Assembly (NCBI GenBank): GCA_964034945.1
Contig: OZ035960.1
Span: 69,274,994 to 69,338,993, forward strand
Length of the DNA: 64,000 bases
Reading direction: 5' to 3'
From: Chrysopilus asiliformis
Taxonomy: Eukaryota; Arthropoda; Insecta; Diptera; Rhagionidae
Shown: positions 1-10,176 of the stretch, in pieces
How the letters are laid out: each line of letters begins with the position of its first letter
How positions within the stretch are numbered: position 1 is the stretch's first letter
Notes under the pieces: model-generated
The model's database searches: none
What the model was told of the DNA's origin: nothing
Seen by the model: only the letters and a program-made list of their open reading frames with translations
Made by a program: the position numbers and the translations under genes

Positions 1-53
1 GAGTTAAGCCCCGCCCCCTCTCAGAAATCGATTTCCCATCAAAATTGGAAAAA

Positions 54-81
54 GGGGCGTGGCCGAGTTAAGCCCCGCCCC
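54..81. repeat. Near-perfect GC-rich inverted repeat across each monomer junction
   Basis: GGGGCGTGGC (monomer 54-63) and GCCCCGCCCC (monomer 8-17 of the next copy) can pair over 9 of 10 positions around an 8-nt loop, CGAGTTAA. The single mismatch is T opposite C. The structure spans the join between adjacent monomers and repeats at every intact junction. At 13671-13680 a C-to-A change gives GCCACGCCCC, which makes the stem perfect. The 54-bp variant removes most of the loop and part of one arm. Whether a hairpin forms in DNA or RNA cannot be told from sequence. Confidence 0.75.
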
Positions 82-82
82 C
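72..82 (-). promoter_or_regulatory. Sp/KLF-type GC box (motif match only), one per monomer
   Basis: Read on the minus strand, monomer positions 8-18 give GGGGGCGGGGC, a textbook Sp1-family GC box. GGGGCGTGGC at 54-63 on the plus strand resembles the GT/CACCC box bound by KLF-family zinc fingers. Both are present in nearly every monomer, so the window holds on the order of 1,000 of each. Binding is an inference from motif resemblance only. Variants hit the core often (CCCCACCCC at 4841, 5607, 14689, 20218, 36462, 54106 and 56845; GTGTGG in many copies). Confidence 0.3.
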
Positions 83-87
83 TCTCA

Positions 88-99
88 GAAATCGATTTC
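88..99. repeat. 12-bp perfect palindrome GAAATCGATTTC, present in most monomers
   Basis: GAAATCGATTTC equals its own reverse complement and occupies monomer positions 24-35. This entry marks the copy in the reference monomer, and the element recurs about every 64 bp. Two common variants change its centre: ATTGATTT (for example 5303, 8667, 22325) and ATTAATTT (for example 918, 2158, 6260), the second keeping the palindrome. A third, ATCGGTTT, breaks it. Its role is unknown. It could be a binding site for a dimeric protein or simply a neutral feature. Confidence 0.9.
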
Positions 100-956
100 C
101 CATCAAAATTGGAAAAAGGGGCGTGGCCGAGTTAAGCCCCGCCCCCTCTCAGAAATCGATTTCCCATCAAAATTGGAAAAGGGGCGTGGCCGAGTTAAGC
201 CCCGCCCCCTCTCAGAAATCGATTTCCCATCAAAATTGGAAAAAGGGGCGTGGCCGAGTTAAGCCCCGCCCCCTCTCAGAAATCGATTTCCCATCAAAAT
301 TGGAAAAAGGGGCGTGGCCGAGTTAAGCCCCGCCCCCTCTCAGAAATCGATTTCCCATCAAAATTGGAAAAAGGGGCGTGGCCGAGTTAAGCCCCGCCCC
401 CTCTCAGAAATCGATTTCCCATCAAAATTGGAAAAAGGGGCGTGGCCGAGTTAAGCCCCGCCCCCTCTCAGAAATCGATTTCCCATCAAAATTGGAAAAA
501 GGGGCGTGGCCGAGTTAAGCCCCGCCCCCTCAGAAATCGATTTCCCATCAAAATTGGAAAAAGGGGCGTGGCCGAGTTAAGCCCCGCCCCCTCTCAGAAA
601 TCGATTTCCCATCAAAATTGGAAAAAGGGGCGTGGCCGATTAAGCCCCGCCCCCTCTCAGAAATCGATTTCCCATCAAAATTGGAAAAGGGGGTGTGACC
701 GAGTTAAGCCCCGCCCCCTCTCAGAAATCGATTTCCCATCAAAATTGGAAAAAGGGGCGTGGCCGAGTTAAGCCCCGCCCCCTCTCAGAAATCGATTTCC
801 CATCAAAATTGGAAAAAGGGGCGTGGCCGAGTTAAGCCCCGCCCCCTCTCAGAAATCGATTTCCCATCAAAATTGGAAAAAGGGGCGTGGCCGAGTTAAG
901 CCCCGCCCCCTCTCAGAAATTAATTTCCCATCAAAATTGAAAAAAGGGGCGTGGCC

Positions 957-1010
957 CCGCCCCCTCTCAGAAATCGATTTCTCATCAAAATTGGAAAAAG
1001 GGGCATGGCC
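957..1010 (+). repeat. 54-bp short monomer class (loss of GAGTTAAGCC), 28 copies
   Basis: The junction reads GTGGCCCCGCCCC instead of GTGGCC-GAGTTAAGCC-CCGCCCC, a 10-bp deletion between short GCC direct repeats. Last base before the junction: 956, 2194, 6297, 7947, 12588, 13791, 18012, 21544, 23191, 25922, 26104, 27627, 29144, 31751, 35566, 37790, 40203, 41916, 42927, 44768, 45717, 48068, 51565, 53661, 56524, 59068, 60138 and 63066. Most copies follow a monomer with ATTAATTT and TTGAAAAAAG, and most carry TTCTCATC themselves. This linkage says the class descends from one deletion event spread by duplication. Subtypes: GTAGCCCC at 25922 and 37790, CCCTGCCCC at 27627 and 31751, and CCCCACTCAG at 40203, 42927 and 45717. 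Confidence 0.93.
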
Positions 1011-1327
1011 GAGTTAAGCCCCGCCCCCTCTCAGAAATCGATTTCCCATCAAAATTGGAAAAAGGGGCGTGGCCGAGTTAAGACCCGCCCCCTCTCAGAA
1101 ATCGATTTCCCATCAAAATTGGAAAAAGGGGCGTGGCCGAGTTAAGCCCCGCCCCCTCAGAAATCGATTTCCCATCAAAATTGGAAAAGGGGCGTGGCCG
1201 AGTTAAGCCCCGCCCCCTCTCAGATATCGATTTCCCATCAAAATTGGAAAAAGGGGCGTGGCCGAGTTAAGCCCCGCCCCCTCTCAGAAATCGATTTCCC
1301 ATCAAAATTGGAAAAAGGGGCGTGGCC

Positions 1328-1429
1328 GAGTTAAGCCCCGCCCCCTCTCAGAAATCGATTTCCCATCAAAATTGGAAAAAGGGGCGTGGAAATCGATTTC
1401 CCATCAAAATTGGAAAAAAGGGCGTGGCC
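1328..1429 (+). repeat. Deletion junction leaving a 102-bp monomer pair (26 bp lost)
   Basis: GGGGCGTGG at 1381-1389 is followed directly by AAATCGATTTC, so monomer positions 63-64 and 1-24 are missing. The second unit is about 38 bp long. It is followed by A6G3 instead of A5G4. I saw this junction only once in the window, so it looks like a recent private event. Confidence 0.9.
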
Positions 1430-2686
1430 GAGTTAAGCCCCGCCCCCTCTCAGAAATCGATTTCCCATCAAAATTGGAAAAAGGGGTGTGGCCGAGTTAA
1501 GCCCCGCCCCCTCTCAGAAATCGATTTCCCATCAAAATTGGAAAAAGGGCCGTGGCGAGTTAAGCCCCGCCCCCTCTCAGAAATCGATTTCCCATCAAAA
1601 TTGGAAAAAGGGGCGTGGCCGAGTTAAGCCCCGCCCCCTCTCAGAAATCGATTTCCCATCAAAATTGGAAAAAGGGGCGTGGCCGAGTTAAGCCCCGCCC
1701 CCTCTCAGAAATCGATTTCCCATCAAAATTGGAAAAAGGGGCGTGGCCGAGTTAAGCCCCGCCCCCTCTCAGAAATCGATTTCCCATCAAAATTGGAAAA
1801 AGGGGCGTGGCCGAGTTAAGCCCCGCCCCCTCTCAGAAATCGATTTCCCATCAAAATTGGAAAAAGGGGCGTGGCCGACTTAAGCCCCGCCCCCTCTCAG
1901 AAATCGATTTCCCATCAAAATTGGAAAAAGGAGCGTGGCCGAGTTAAGCCCCGCCCCCTCAGAAATCGATTTCCCATCAAAATTGGAAAAAGGGGCGTGG
2001 CCGAGTTAAGCCCCGCCCCCTCTCAGAAATCGATTTCCCATCAAAATTGGAAAAAGGGGCGTGGCCGAGTTAAGCCCCGCCCCCTCTCAGAAATCGATTT
2101 CCCATCAAAATTGGAAAAAGGGGCGTGGCCGAGTTAAGCCCCGCCCCCTCTCAGAAATTAATTTCCCATCAAAATTGAAAAAAGGGGCGTGGCCCCGCCC
2201 CCTCTCACAAATCGATTTCTCATCAAAATTGGAAAAAGGGGCGTGGCCGAGTTAAGCCCCGCCCCCTCTCAGAAATCGATTTCCCATAAAAATTGGAAAA
2301 AGGGGCGTGGCCGAGTTAAGCCCCGCCCCTCTCAGAAATCGATTTCCCATAAAAATTGGAAAAAGGGGCGTGGCCGAGTTAAGCCCCGCCCCCTCTCAGA
2401 AATCGATTTCCCATCAAAATTGGAAAAAGGGGCGTGGCCGAGTTAAGCCCCGCCCCTCTCAGAAATCGATTTCCCATCAAAATTGGAAAAAGGGGCGTGG
2501 CCGAGTTAAGCCCCGCCCCCTCTCAGAAATCGATTTCCCATCAAAATTGGAAAAGGGGGCGTGGCCGAGTTAAGCCCCGCCCCGTCTCAGAAATCGATTT
2601 CCCATCAAAATTGGAAAAAGGGGCGTGGCCGAGTTAAGCCCCGCCCCCTCTCAGAAATCGATTTCCCATCAAAATTGGAAAAAGGG

Positions 2687-2900
2687 GACGGGCCGAGTTG
2701 AGCCCCGCCCCCTCAGAAATCGATTTCCCATCAAAATTGGAAAAAAGGGCGTGGCCGAGTTAAGCCCCGCCCCCTCTCAGAAATCGATTTCCCATCAAAA
2801 TTGGAAAAAGGGGTGTGGCCGAGTTAAGCCCCGCCCCCTCTCAGAAATCGATTTCCCATCAAAATTGGAAAAAGGGCCGTGGCCGAGTTAAGCCCCGCCC
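2687..2900 (+). repeat. GACGGG haplotype block (first of 20 copies)
   Basis: The block reads GGGGACGGGCCGAGTTGAG, then CCCCTCAG (62-mer), A6G3, GTGTGG and often GCCGTGG. Position of the A in GACGGG: 2688, 5717, 7240, 9017, 14798, 16583, 17221, 19499, 20137, 20327, 22675, 24260, 28884, 32310, 32819, 34922, 36635, 52443, 57530 and 60569. Subtypes: CCCCGTCAG at 9042, 24285 and 36660, and GTGGACGGG at 52443. There are none between about 36.7 and 52.4 kb. A copy near 54790 keeps GTTGAG and CCCCTCAG but has normal GGCGTGG, so it is a hybrid. Confidence 0.92.
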
Positions 2901-4397
2901 CCTCTCAGAAATCGATTTCCCATCAAAATTGGAAAAAGGGGCGTGGCCGAGTTAAGCCCCGCCCCCTCTCAGAAATCGATTTCCCATCAAAATTGGAAAA
3001 AGGGGCGTGGCCGAGTTAAGCCCCGCCCCCTCTCAGAAATCGATTTCCCATCAAAATTGGAAAAAGGGGCGTGGCCGAGTTAAGCCCCGCCCCCTCTCAG
3101 AAATCGATTTCCCATCAAAATTGGAAAAAGGCGCGTGGCCGAGTTAAGCCCCGCCCCCTCTCAGAAATCGATTTCCCATCAAAATTGGAAAAAGGGGCGT
3201 GGCCGAGTTAAGCCCCGCCCCCTCTCAGAAATCGATTTCCCATCAAAATTGGAAAAAGGGGCATGGCCGAGTTAAGCCCGCCCCCTCAGAAATCGATTTC
3301 CCATCAAAATTGGAAAAAGGGGCGTGGCCGAGTTAAGCCCCGCCCCCTCTCAGAAATCGATTTCCCATCAAAATTGGAAAAAGGGGCGTGGCCGATTAAG
3401 CCCCGCCCCCTCTCAGAAATCGATTTCCCATCAAAATTGGAAAAGGGGGTGTGACCGAGTTAAGCCCCGCCCCCTCTCAGAAATCGATTTCCCATCAAAA
3501 TTGGAAAAAGGGGCGTGGCCGAGTTAAGCCCCGCCCCCTCTCAGAAATCGATTTCCCATCAAAATTGGAAAAAGGGGCGTGGCCGAGTTAAGCCCCGCCC
3601 CCTCTCAGAAATCGATTTCCCATCAAAATTGGAAAAAGGGGCGTGGCCGAGTTAAGCCCCGCCCCCTCTCAGAAATCGATTTCCCATCAAAATTGGAAAA
3701 AGGGGCGTGGCCGAGTTAAGCCCCGCCCCCTCTCAGAAATTAATTTCCCATCAAAATTGGAAAAAGGGGCGTGGCCGAGTTAAGCCCCGCCCCCTCTCAG
3801 AAATTAATTTCCCATCAAAATTGGAAAAAGGGGCGTGGCCGAGTTAAGCCCCGCCCCCTCTCAGAAATCGATTTCTCATCAAAATTGGAAAAAGGGGCGT
3901 GGCCGAGTTAAGCCCCGCCCCTCTCAGAAATCGATTTCCCATCAAAATTGGAAAAAGAGGCGTGGCCGAGTTAAGCCCCGCCCCCTCTCAGAAATCGATT
4001 TCCCATCAAAATTGGAAAAAGGGGCGTGGCCGAGTTAAGCCCCGCCCCCTCTCAGAAATCGATTTCCCATCAAAATTGGAAAAAGGGGCGTGGCCGAGTT
4101 AAGCCCCGCCCCTCTCAGAAATCGATTTCCCATCAAAATTGGAAAAAGGGGCGTGGCCGAGTTAAGCCCCGCCCCCTCTCAGAAATCGATTTCCCATCAA
4201 AATTGGAAAAAGGGGCGTGGCCGAGTTAAGCCCCGCCCCCTCTCAGAAATCGATTTCCCATCAAAATTGGAAAAAGGGGCGTGGTCGAGTTAAGCCCCGC
4301 CCCCTCTCAGAAATCGATTTCCCATCAAAATTGGAAAAAGGGGCGTGGCCGAGTTAAGCCCCGCCCCCTCTCAGAAATCGATTTCCCATCAAAATTG

Positions 4398-4500
4398 GAA
4401 TAAGGGGCGTGGCGGAGTTAAGCCCCGCCCCCTCCCAGAAATCGATTTCCCATCAAAATTGGAAAAAGGGGCGTGGCCGAGTTAAGCTCCGCCCCCTCTC
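4398..4500 (+). repeat. Linked four-change haplotype GGAATAAGG / GGCGGAG / CTCCCAG / AAGCTCC
   Basis: Four rare changes occur together across three consecutive monomers. The set recurs near 4400, 13201, 38661, 39108, 43413, 46331 and 55806. The AAGCTCC part is missing at 38.7 kb. At 55.8 kb the monomer between also has GTGTGG. An isolated GGAATAAGG without the rest lies near 51731. Recurrence as a block shows that duplication moves several monomers at a time. Confidence 0.88.
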
Positions 4501-4670
4501 AGAAATCGATTTCCCATCAAAATTGGAAAAAGGGGCGTGGCCGAGTTAAGCCCCGCCCCCTCTCAGAAATCGATTTCCCATCAAAATTGGAAAAGGGGGT
4601 GTGACCGAGTTAAGCCCCGCCCCCTCTCAGAAATCGATTTCCCATCAAAATTGGAAAAAGGGGCGTGGCC

Positions 4671-4702
4671 GAGTTAAGCCCCGCCCCCTCTCAGAAATCG
4701 CC
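4671..4702 (+). repeat. 32-bp half monomer (exactly half a unit lost)
   Basis: A monomer begins with GAGTTAAG at 4671, reaches TCAGAAATCG at 4700 and is followed at once by CCGAGTTAAG. The loss is 32 bp, half a unit, and joins the middle of the palindrome to the monomer boundary. It is unique in the window. Short CG homology at the join fits slippage or end joining. Confidence 0.92.
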
Positions 4703-5071
4703 GAGTTAAGCCCCGCCCCCTCTCAGAAATCGATTTCCCATCAAAATTGGAAAAAGGGGCGTGGCCGAGTTAAGCCCCGCCCCTCTCAGAAATCGATTTC
4801 CCATCAAAATTGGAAAAAGGGGCGTGGCCGAGTTAAGCCCCACCCCCTCTCAGAAATCGATTTCCCATCAAAATTGGAAAAGGGGGCGTGGCCGAGTTAA
4901 GCCCCGCCCCCTCTCAGAAATCGATTTCCCATCAAAATTGGAAAAAGGGGCGTGGCCGAGTTAAGCCCCGCCCCCTCTCAGAAATCGATTTCCCATCAAA
5001 ATTGGAAAAAGGGGCGTGGCCGAGTTAAGCCCCGCCCCCTCTCAGAAATCGATTTCCCATCAAAATTGGAA

Positions 5072-5130
5072 AAAGGGGTGTGGCCGAGTTAAGCCCCGAC
5101 CCCTCTCAGAAATCGGTTTCCCATCAAAAT
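5072..5130 (+). repeat. CGACCCC / ATCGGTTT monomer class (first of 32 CGACCCC copies)
   Basis: Usually preceded by GTGTGG and followed by GGCGCG and GAAGCG monomers. Position of the A: 5099, 6876, 8462, 14050, 14114, 14434, 15518, 16027, 18434, 18943, 22120, 23769, 26363, 26427, 26747, 27003, 28077, 29212, 29276, 29596, 31381, 34367, 36144, 41100, 42367, 44399, 45156, 47253, 51952, 54237, 56975 and 63652. At 51952 the ATCGGTTT half is missing, and at 44399 the copy follows TGTGACC instead of GTGTGG. The class is absent from the first 5 kb. Confidence 0.92.
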
Positions 5131-6875
5131 TGGAAAAAGGGGCGTGGCCGAGTTAAGCCCGCCCCCTCTCAGAAATCGATTTCCCATCAAAATTGGAAAA
5201 AGGCGCGTGGCCGAGTTAAGCCCCGCCCCCTCTCAGAAATCGATTTCCCATCAAAATTGGAAAAAGAAGCGTGGCCGAGTTAAGCCCCGCCCCCTCTCAG
5301 AAATTGATTTCCCATCAAAATTGGAAAAAGGGGCGTGGCCGAGTTAAGCCCCGCCCCCTCTCAGAAATCGATTTCCCATCAAAATTGGAAAAGGGGCGTG
5401 GCCGAGTTAAGCCCCGCCCCCTCTCAGAAATCGATTTCCCATCAAAATTGGAAAAAGGGGCGTGGCCGAGTTAAGCCCCGCCCCCTCTCAGAAATCGATT
5501 TCCCATCAAAATTGGAAAAAGGGGCGTGGCCGAGTTAAGCCCCGCCCCCTCTCAGAAATCGATTTCCCATCAAAATTGGAAAAAGGGGCGTGGCCGAGTT
5601 AAGCCCCACCCCCTCTCAGAAATCGATTTCCCATCAAAATTGGAAAAAGGGGCGTGGCCGAGTTAAGCCCCGCCCCCTCTCAGAAATCGATTTCCCATCA
5701 AAATTGGAAAAAGGGGACGGGCCGAGTTGAGCCCCGCCCCCTCAGAAATCGATTTCCCATCAAAATTGGAAAAAAGGGCGTGGCCGAGTTAAGCCCCGCC
5801 CCCTCTCAGAAATCGATTTCCCATCAAAATTGGAAAAAGGGGTGTGGCCGAGTTAAGCCCCGCCCCCTCTCAGAAATCGATTTCCCATCAAAATTGGAAA
5901 AAGGGCCGTGGCCGAGTTAAGCCCCGCCCCCTCTCAGAAATCGATTTCCCATCAAAATTGGAAAAAGGGGCGTGGCCGAGTTAAGCCCCGCCCCCTCTCA
6001 GAAATCGATTTCCCATCAAAATTGGAAAAGGGGGTGTGACCGAGTTAAGCCCCGCCCCCTCTCAGAAATCGATTTCCCATCAAAATTGGAAAAAGGGGCG
6101 TGGCCGAGTTAAGCCCCGCCCCCTCTCAGAAATCGATTTCCCATCAAAATTGGAAAAAGGGGCGTGGCCGAGTTAAGCCCCGCCCCCTCTCAGAAATCGA
6201 TTTCCCATCAAAATTGGAAAAAGGGGCGTGGCCGAGTTAAGCCCCGCCCCCTCTCAGAAATTAATTTCCCATCAAAATTGAAAAAAGGGGCGTGGCCCCG
6301 CCCCCTCTCAGAAATCGATTTCTCATCAAAATTTGAAAAAGCGGCGTGGCCGAGTTAAGCCCCGCCCCCTCTCAGAAATCGATTTCCCATAAAAATTGGA
6401 AAAAGGGGCGTGGCCGAGTTAAGCCCCGCCCCTCTCAGAAATCGATTTCCCATCAAAATTGGAAAAAGGGGCGTGGCCGAGTTAAGCCCCGCCCCCTCTC
6501 AGAAATCGATTTCCCATCAAAATTGGAAAAAGGGCCGTGGCCGAGTTAGGCCCCGCCCCCTCTCAGAAATCGATTTCCCATCAAAATTGGAAAAAGGGGC
6601 GTGGCCGAGTTAAGCCCCGCCCCCTCTCAGAAATCGATTTCCCATCAAAATTGGAAAAGGGGGCGTGGCCGAGTTAAGCCCCGCCCCCTCTCAGAAATCG
6701 ATTTCCCATCAAAATTGGAAAAAGGGGCGTGGCCGAGTTAAGCCCCGCCCCCTCTCAGAAATAGATTTCCCATCAAAATTGGAAAAAGGGGCGTGGCCGA
6801 GTTAAGCCCCGCCCCCTCTCAGAAATCGATTTCCCATCAAAATTGGAAAAAGGGGTGTGGCCGAGTTAAGCCCCG
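5099..6875 (+). repeat. Higher-order repeat copy, 28 monomers (1777 bp)
   Basis: The block is measured from the A of CGACCCC at 5099 to the next such marker at 6876. Marked monomers in order: ATCGGTTT, GGCGCG (5203), GAAGCG (5265), ATTGATTT (5303), the A4G4 63-mer (5385), GACGGG (5717) with GTTGAG and the CCCCTCAG 62-mer, A6G3 (5770), GTGTGG (5842), GCCGTGG (5905), A4G5 TGTGACC (6030), ATTAATTT (6260), the 54-mer (6297), TTCTCATC, CATAAAAATT (6390) and a CGCCCCTCTC 63-mer (6428). The length is 28 x 64 minus 15, which the listed deletions account for. Confidence 0.85.
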
Positions 6876-8461
6876 ACCCCTCTCAGAAATCGGTTTCCCA
6901 TCAAAATTGGAAAAAGGGGCGTGGCCGAGTTAAGCCCCGCCCCCTCTCAGAAATCGATTTCCCATCAAAATTGGAAAAAGGCGCGTGGCCGAGTTAAGCC
7001 CCGCCCCCTCTCAGAAATCGATTTCCCATCAAAATTGGAAAAAGAAGCGTGGCCGAGTTAAGCCCCGCCCCCTCTCAGAAATTGATTTCCCATCAAAATT
7101 GGAAAAGGGGGCGTGGCCGAGTTAAGCCCCGCCCCCTCTCAGAAATCGATTTCCCATCAAAATTGGAAAAAGGGGCGTGGCCGAGTTAAGCCCCGCCCCC
7201 TCTCAGAAATCGATTTCCCATCAAAATTGGAAAAAGGGGACGGGCCGAGTTGAGCCCCGCCCCCTCAGAAATCGATTTCCCATCAAAATTGGAAAAAGGG
7301 GCGTGGCCGAGTTAAGCCCCGCCCCCTCTCAGAAATCGATTTCCCATCAAAATTGGAAAAAGGGGTGTGGCCGAGTTAAGCCCCGCCCCCTCTCAGAAAT
7401 CGATTTCCCATCAAAATTGGAAAAAGGGCCGTGGCCGAGTTAAGCCCCGCCCCCTCTCAGAAATCGATTTCCCATCAAAATTGGAAAAAGGGGCGTGGCC
7501 GAGTTAAGCCCCGCCCCCTCTCAGAAATCGATTTCCCATCAAAATTGGAAAAGGGGGTGTGACCGAGTTAAGCCCCGCCCCCTCTCAGAAATCGATTTCC
7601 CATCAAAATTGGAAAAAGGGGCGTGGCCGAGTTAAGCCCCGCCCCCTCTCAGAAATCGATTTCCCATCAAAATTGGAAAAAGGGGCGTGGCCGAGTTAAG
7701 CCCCGCCCCCTCTCAGAAATCGATTTCCCATCAAAATTGGAAAAAGGGGCGTGGCCGAGTTAAGCCCCGCCCCCTCTCAGAAATTAATTTCCCATCAAAA
7801 TTGGAAAAAGGGGGGTGGCCGATTAAGCCCCGCCCCCTCTCAGAAATCGATTTCCCATCAAAATTGGAAAAAGGGGCGTGGCCGAGTTAAGCCCCGCCCC
7901 CTCTCAGAAATTAATTTCCCATCAAAATTGAAAAAAGGGGCGTGGCCCCGCCCCCTCTCAGAAATCGATTTCTCATCAAAATTGGAAAAAGGGGCGTGGC
8001 CGAGTTAAGCCCCGCCCCCTCTCAGAAATCGATTTCCCATAAAAATTGGAAAAAGGGGCGTGGCCGAGTTAAGCCCCGCCCCTCTCAGAAATCGATTTCC
8101 CATCAAAATTGGAAAAAGGGGCGTGGCCGAGTTAAGCCCCGCCCCCTCTCAGAAATCGATTTCCCATCAAAATTGGAAAAAGGGTCGTGGCCGAGTTAAG
8201 CCCCGCCCCCTCTCAGAAATCGATTTCCCATCAAAATTGGAAAAAGGGGCGTGGCCGAGTTAAGCCCCGCCCCCTCTCAGAAATCGATTTCCCATCAAAA
8301 TTGGAAAAAGGGGCGTGGCCGAGTTAAGCCCCGCCCCCTCTCAGAAATCGATTTCCCATCAAAATTGGAAAAAGGGGCGTGGCCGAGTTAAGCCCCGCCC
8401 CCTCTCAGAAATCGATTTCCCATCAAAATTGGAAAAAGGGGTGTGGCCGAGTTAAGCCCCG
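6876..8461 (+). repeat. Higher-order repeat copy, 25 monomers (1586 bp)
   Basis: This block follows directly on the previous copy and has the same order of marked monomers: CGACCCC (6876), GGCGCG (6981), GAAGCG (7043), ATTGATTT (7081), A4G5 (7103), GACGGG (7240), GTGTGG (7364), GCCGTGG (7427), TGTGACC (7550), ATTAATTT (7785 and 7912), the 54-mer (7947) and CATAAAAATT (8039). It lacks the A4G4 63-mer. The monomer after GACGGG has A5G4 instead of the usual A6G3, so one linked change is missing. The length is 25 x 64 minus 14. Confidence 0.85.
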
Positions 8462-8634
8462 ACCCCTCTCAGAAATCGGTTTCCCATCAAAATTGGAAAA
8501 AGGGGCGTGGCCGAGTTAAGCCCCGCCCCCTCTCAGAAATCGATTTCCCATCAAAATTGGAAAAAGGCGCGTGGCCGAGTTAAGCCCCGCCCCCTCTCAG
8601 AAATCGATTTCCCATCAAAATTGGAAAAAGAAGC

Positions 8635-10176
8635 GTGGCCGAGTTAAGCCCCGCCCCCTCTCAGAAATTGATTTCCCATCAAAATTGGAAAAGGGGGCGT
8701 GGCCGAGTTAAGCCCCGCCCCCTCTCAGAAATCGATTTCCCATCAAAATTGGAAAAGGGGCGTGGCCGAGTTAAGCCCCGCCCCCTCTCAGAAATCGATT
8801 TCCCATCAAAATTGGAAAAAGGGGCGTGGCCGAGTTAAGCCCCGCCCCCTCTCAGAAATCGATTTCCCATCAAAATTGGAAAAAGGGGCGTGGCCGAGTT
8901 AAGCCCCGCCCCCTCTCAGAAATCGATTTCCCATCAAAATTGGAAAAAGGGGCGTGGCCGAGTTAAGCCCCGCCCCCTCTCAGAAATCGATTTCCCATCA
9001 AAATTGGAAAAAGGGGACGGGCCGAGTTGAGCCCCGCCCCGTCAGAAATCGATTTCCCATCAAAATTGGAAAAAAGGGCGTGGCCGAGTTAAGCCCCGCC
9101 CCCTCTCAGAAATCGATTTCCCATCAAAATTGGAAAAAGGGGCGTTGCCGAGTTAAGCCCCGCCCCCTCTCAGAAATCGATTTCCCATCAAAATTGGAAA
9201 AAGGGGCGTGGCCGAGTTAAGCCCCGCCCCCTCTCAGAAATCGATTTCCCATCAAAATTGGAAAAAGGGGCGTGGCCGAGTTAAGCCCCGCCCCCTCTCA
9301 GAAATCGATTTCCCATCAAAATTGGAAAAAGGGGCGTGGCCGAGTTAAGCCCCGCCCCCTCTCAGAAATTAATTTCCCATCAAAATTGGAAAAAGGGGCG
9401 TGGCCGATTAAGGCCCGGCCTCTCTCAGAAATCGATTTCCCATCAAAATTGGAAAAGGGGGTGTGACCGAGTTAAGCCCCGCCCCCTCTCAGAAATCGAT
9501 TTCCCATCAAAATTGGAAAAAGGGGTGTGGCCGAGTTAAGCCCCGCCCCCTCTCAGAAATCGATTTCCCATCAAAATTGGAAAAAGGGCCGTGGCCGAGT
9601 TAAGCCCCGCCCCCTCTCAGAAATCGATTTCCCATCAAAATTGGAAAAAGGGGCGTGGCCGAGTTAAGCCCCGCCCCCTCTCAGAAATCGATTTCCCATA
9701 AAAATTGGAAAAAGGGGCGTGGCCGAGTTAAGCCCCGCCCCCTCTCAGAAATCGATTTCCCATCAAAATTGGAAAAAGGCGCGTGGCCGAGTTAAGCCCC
9801 GCCCCCTCTCAGAAATCGATTTCCCATCAAAATTGGAAAAAGGGGCGTGGCCGAGTTAAGCCCCGCCCCCTCTCAGAAATCGATTTCCCATCAAAATTGG
9901 AAAAAGGGGCGTGGCCGAGTTAAGCCCCGCCCCCTCAGAAATCGATTTCCCATCAAAATTGGAAAAAGGGGCGTGGCCGAGTTAAGCCCCGCCCCCTCTC
10001 AGAAATCGATTTCCCATCAAAATTGGAAAAAGGGGCGTGGCCGATTAAGCCCCGCCCCCTCTCAGAAATCGATTTCCCATCAAAATTGGAAAAGGGGGTG
10101 TGACCGAGTTAAGCCCCGCCCCCTCTCAGAAATCGATTTCCCATCAAAATTGGAAAAAGGGGCGTGGCCGAGTTAA
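8635..10176 (+). repeat. Segmental copy, paired with 23942-25611
   Basis: This block shares several rare variants with 23942-25611 in the same order. CCCCGTCAG after GACGGG is at 9042 and 24285. GATTAAGGCCCGGCCTC is near 9411 and 24781. A CTCAG, GATTAAG, TGTGACC cassette is at 9847-10176 and 25282-25611. The offset between the two steps through 15307, 15243, 15371 and 15435, so whole monomers were gained or lost after the copies separated. GCGTTGCC at 9141 is private to this copy. Confidence 0.85.

Larger units (their letters stand above)
65..128 (+). repeat. Canonical 64-bp monomer (reference copy)
   Basis: This copy has the majority base at every position I compared. Elements in order: GAGTTAAG (1-8), the GC-box block CCCCGCCCCC (9-18), TCTCA (19-23), the palindrome GAAATCGATTTC (24-35), CCATC (36-40), AAAATTGG (41-48), the A5G4 tract (49-57) and CGTGGCC (58-64). 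Composition is 18 A, 19 C, 15 G and 12 T. Four CpGs lie at the 64/1 junction region (CCGAG), in CCCCGCC, in ATCGAT and in GGGCGTGG. The ATCGAT core is a ClaI site, so ClaI should cut most of the array into a 64-bp ladder. The unit is not a multiple of three, so no frame can stay open along the array. Confidence 0.97.
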
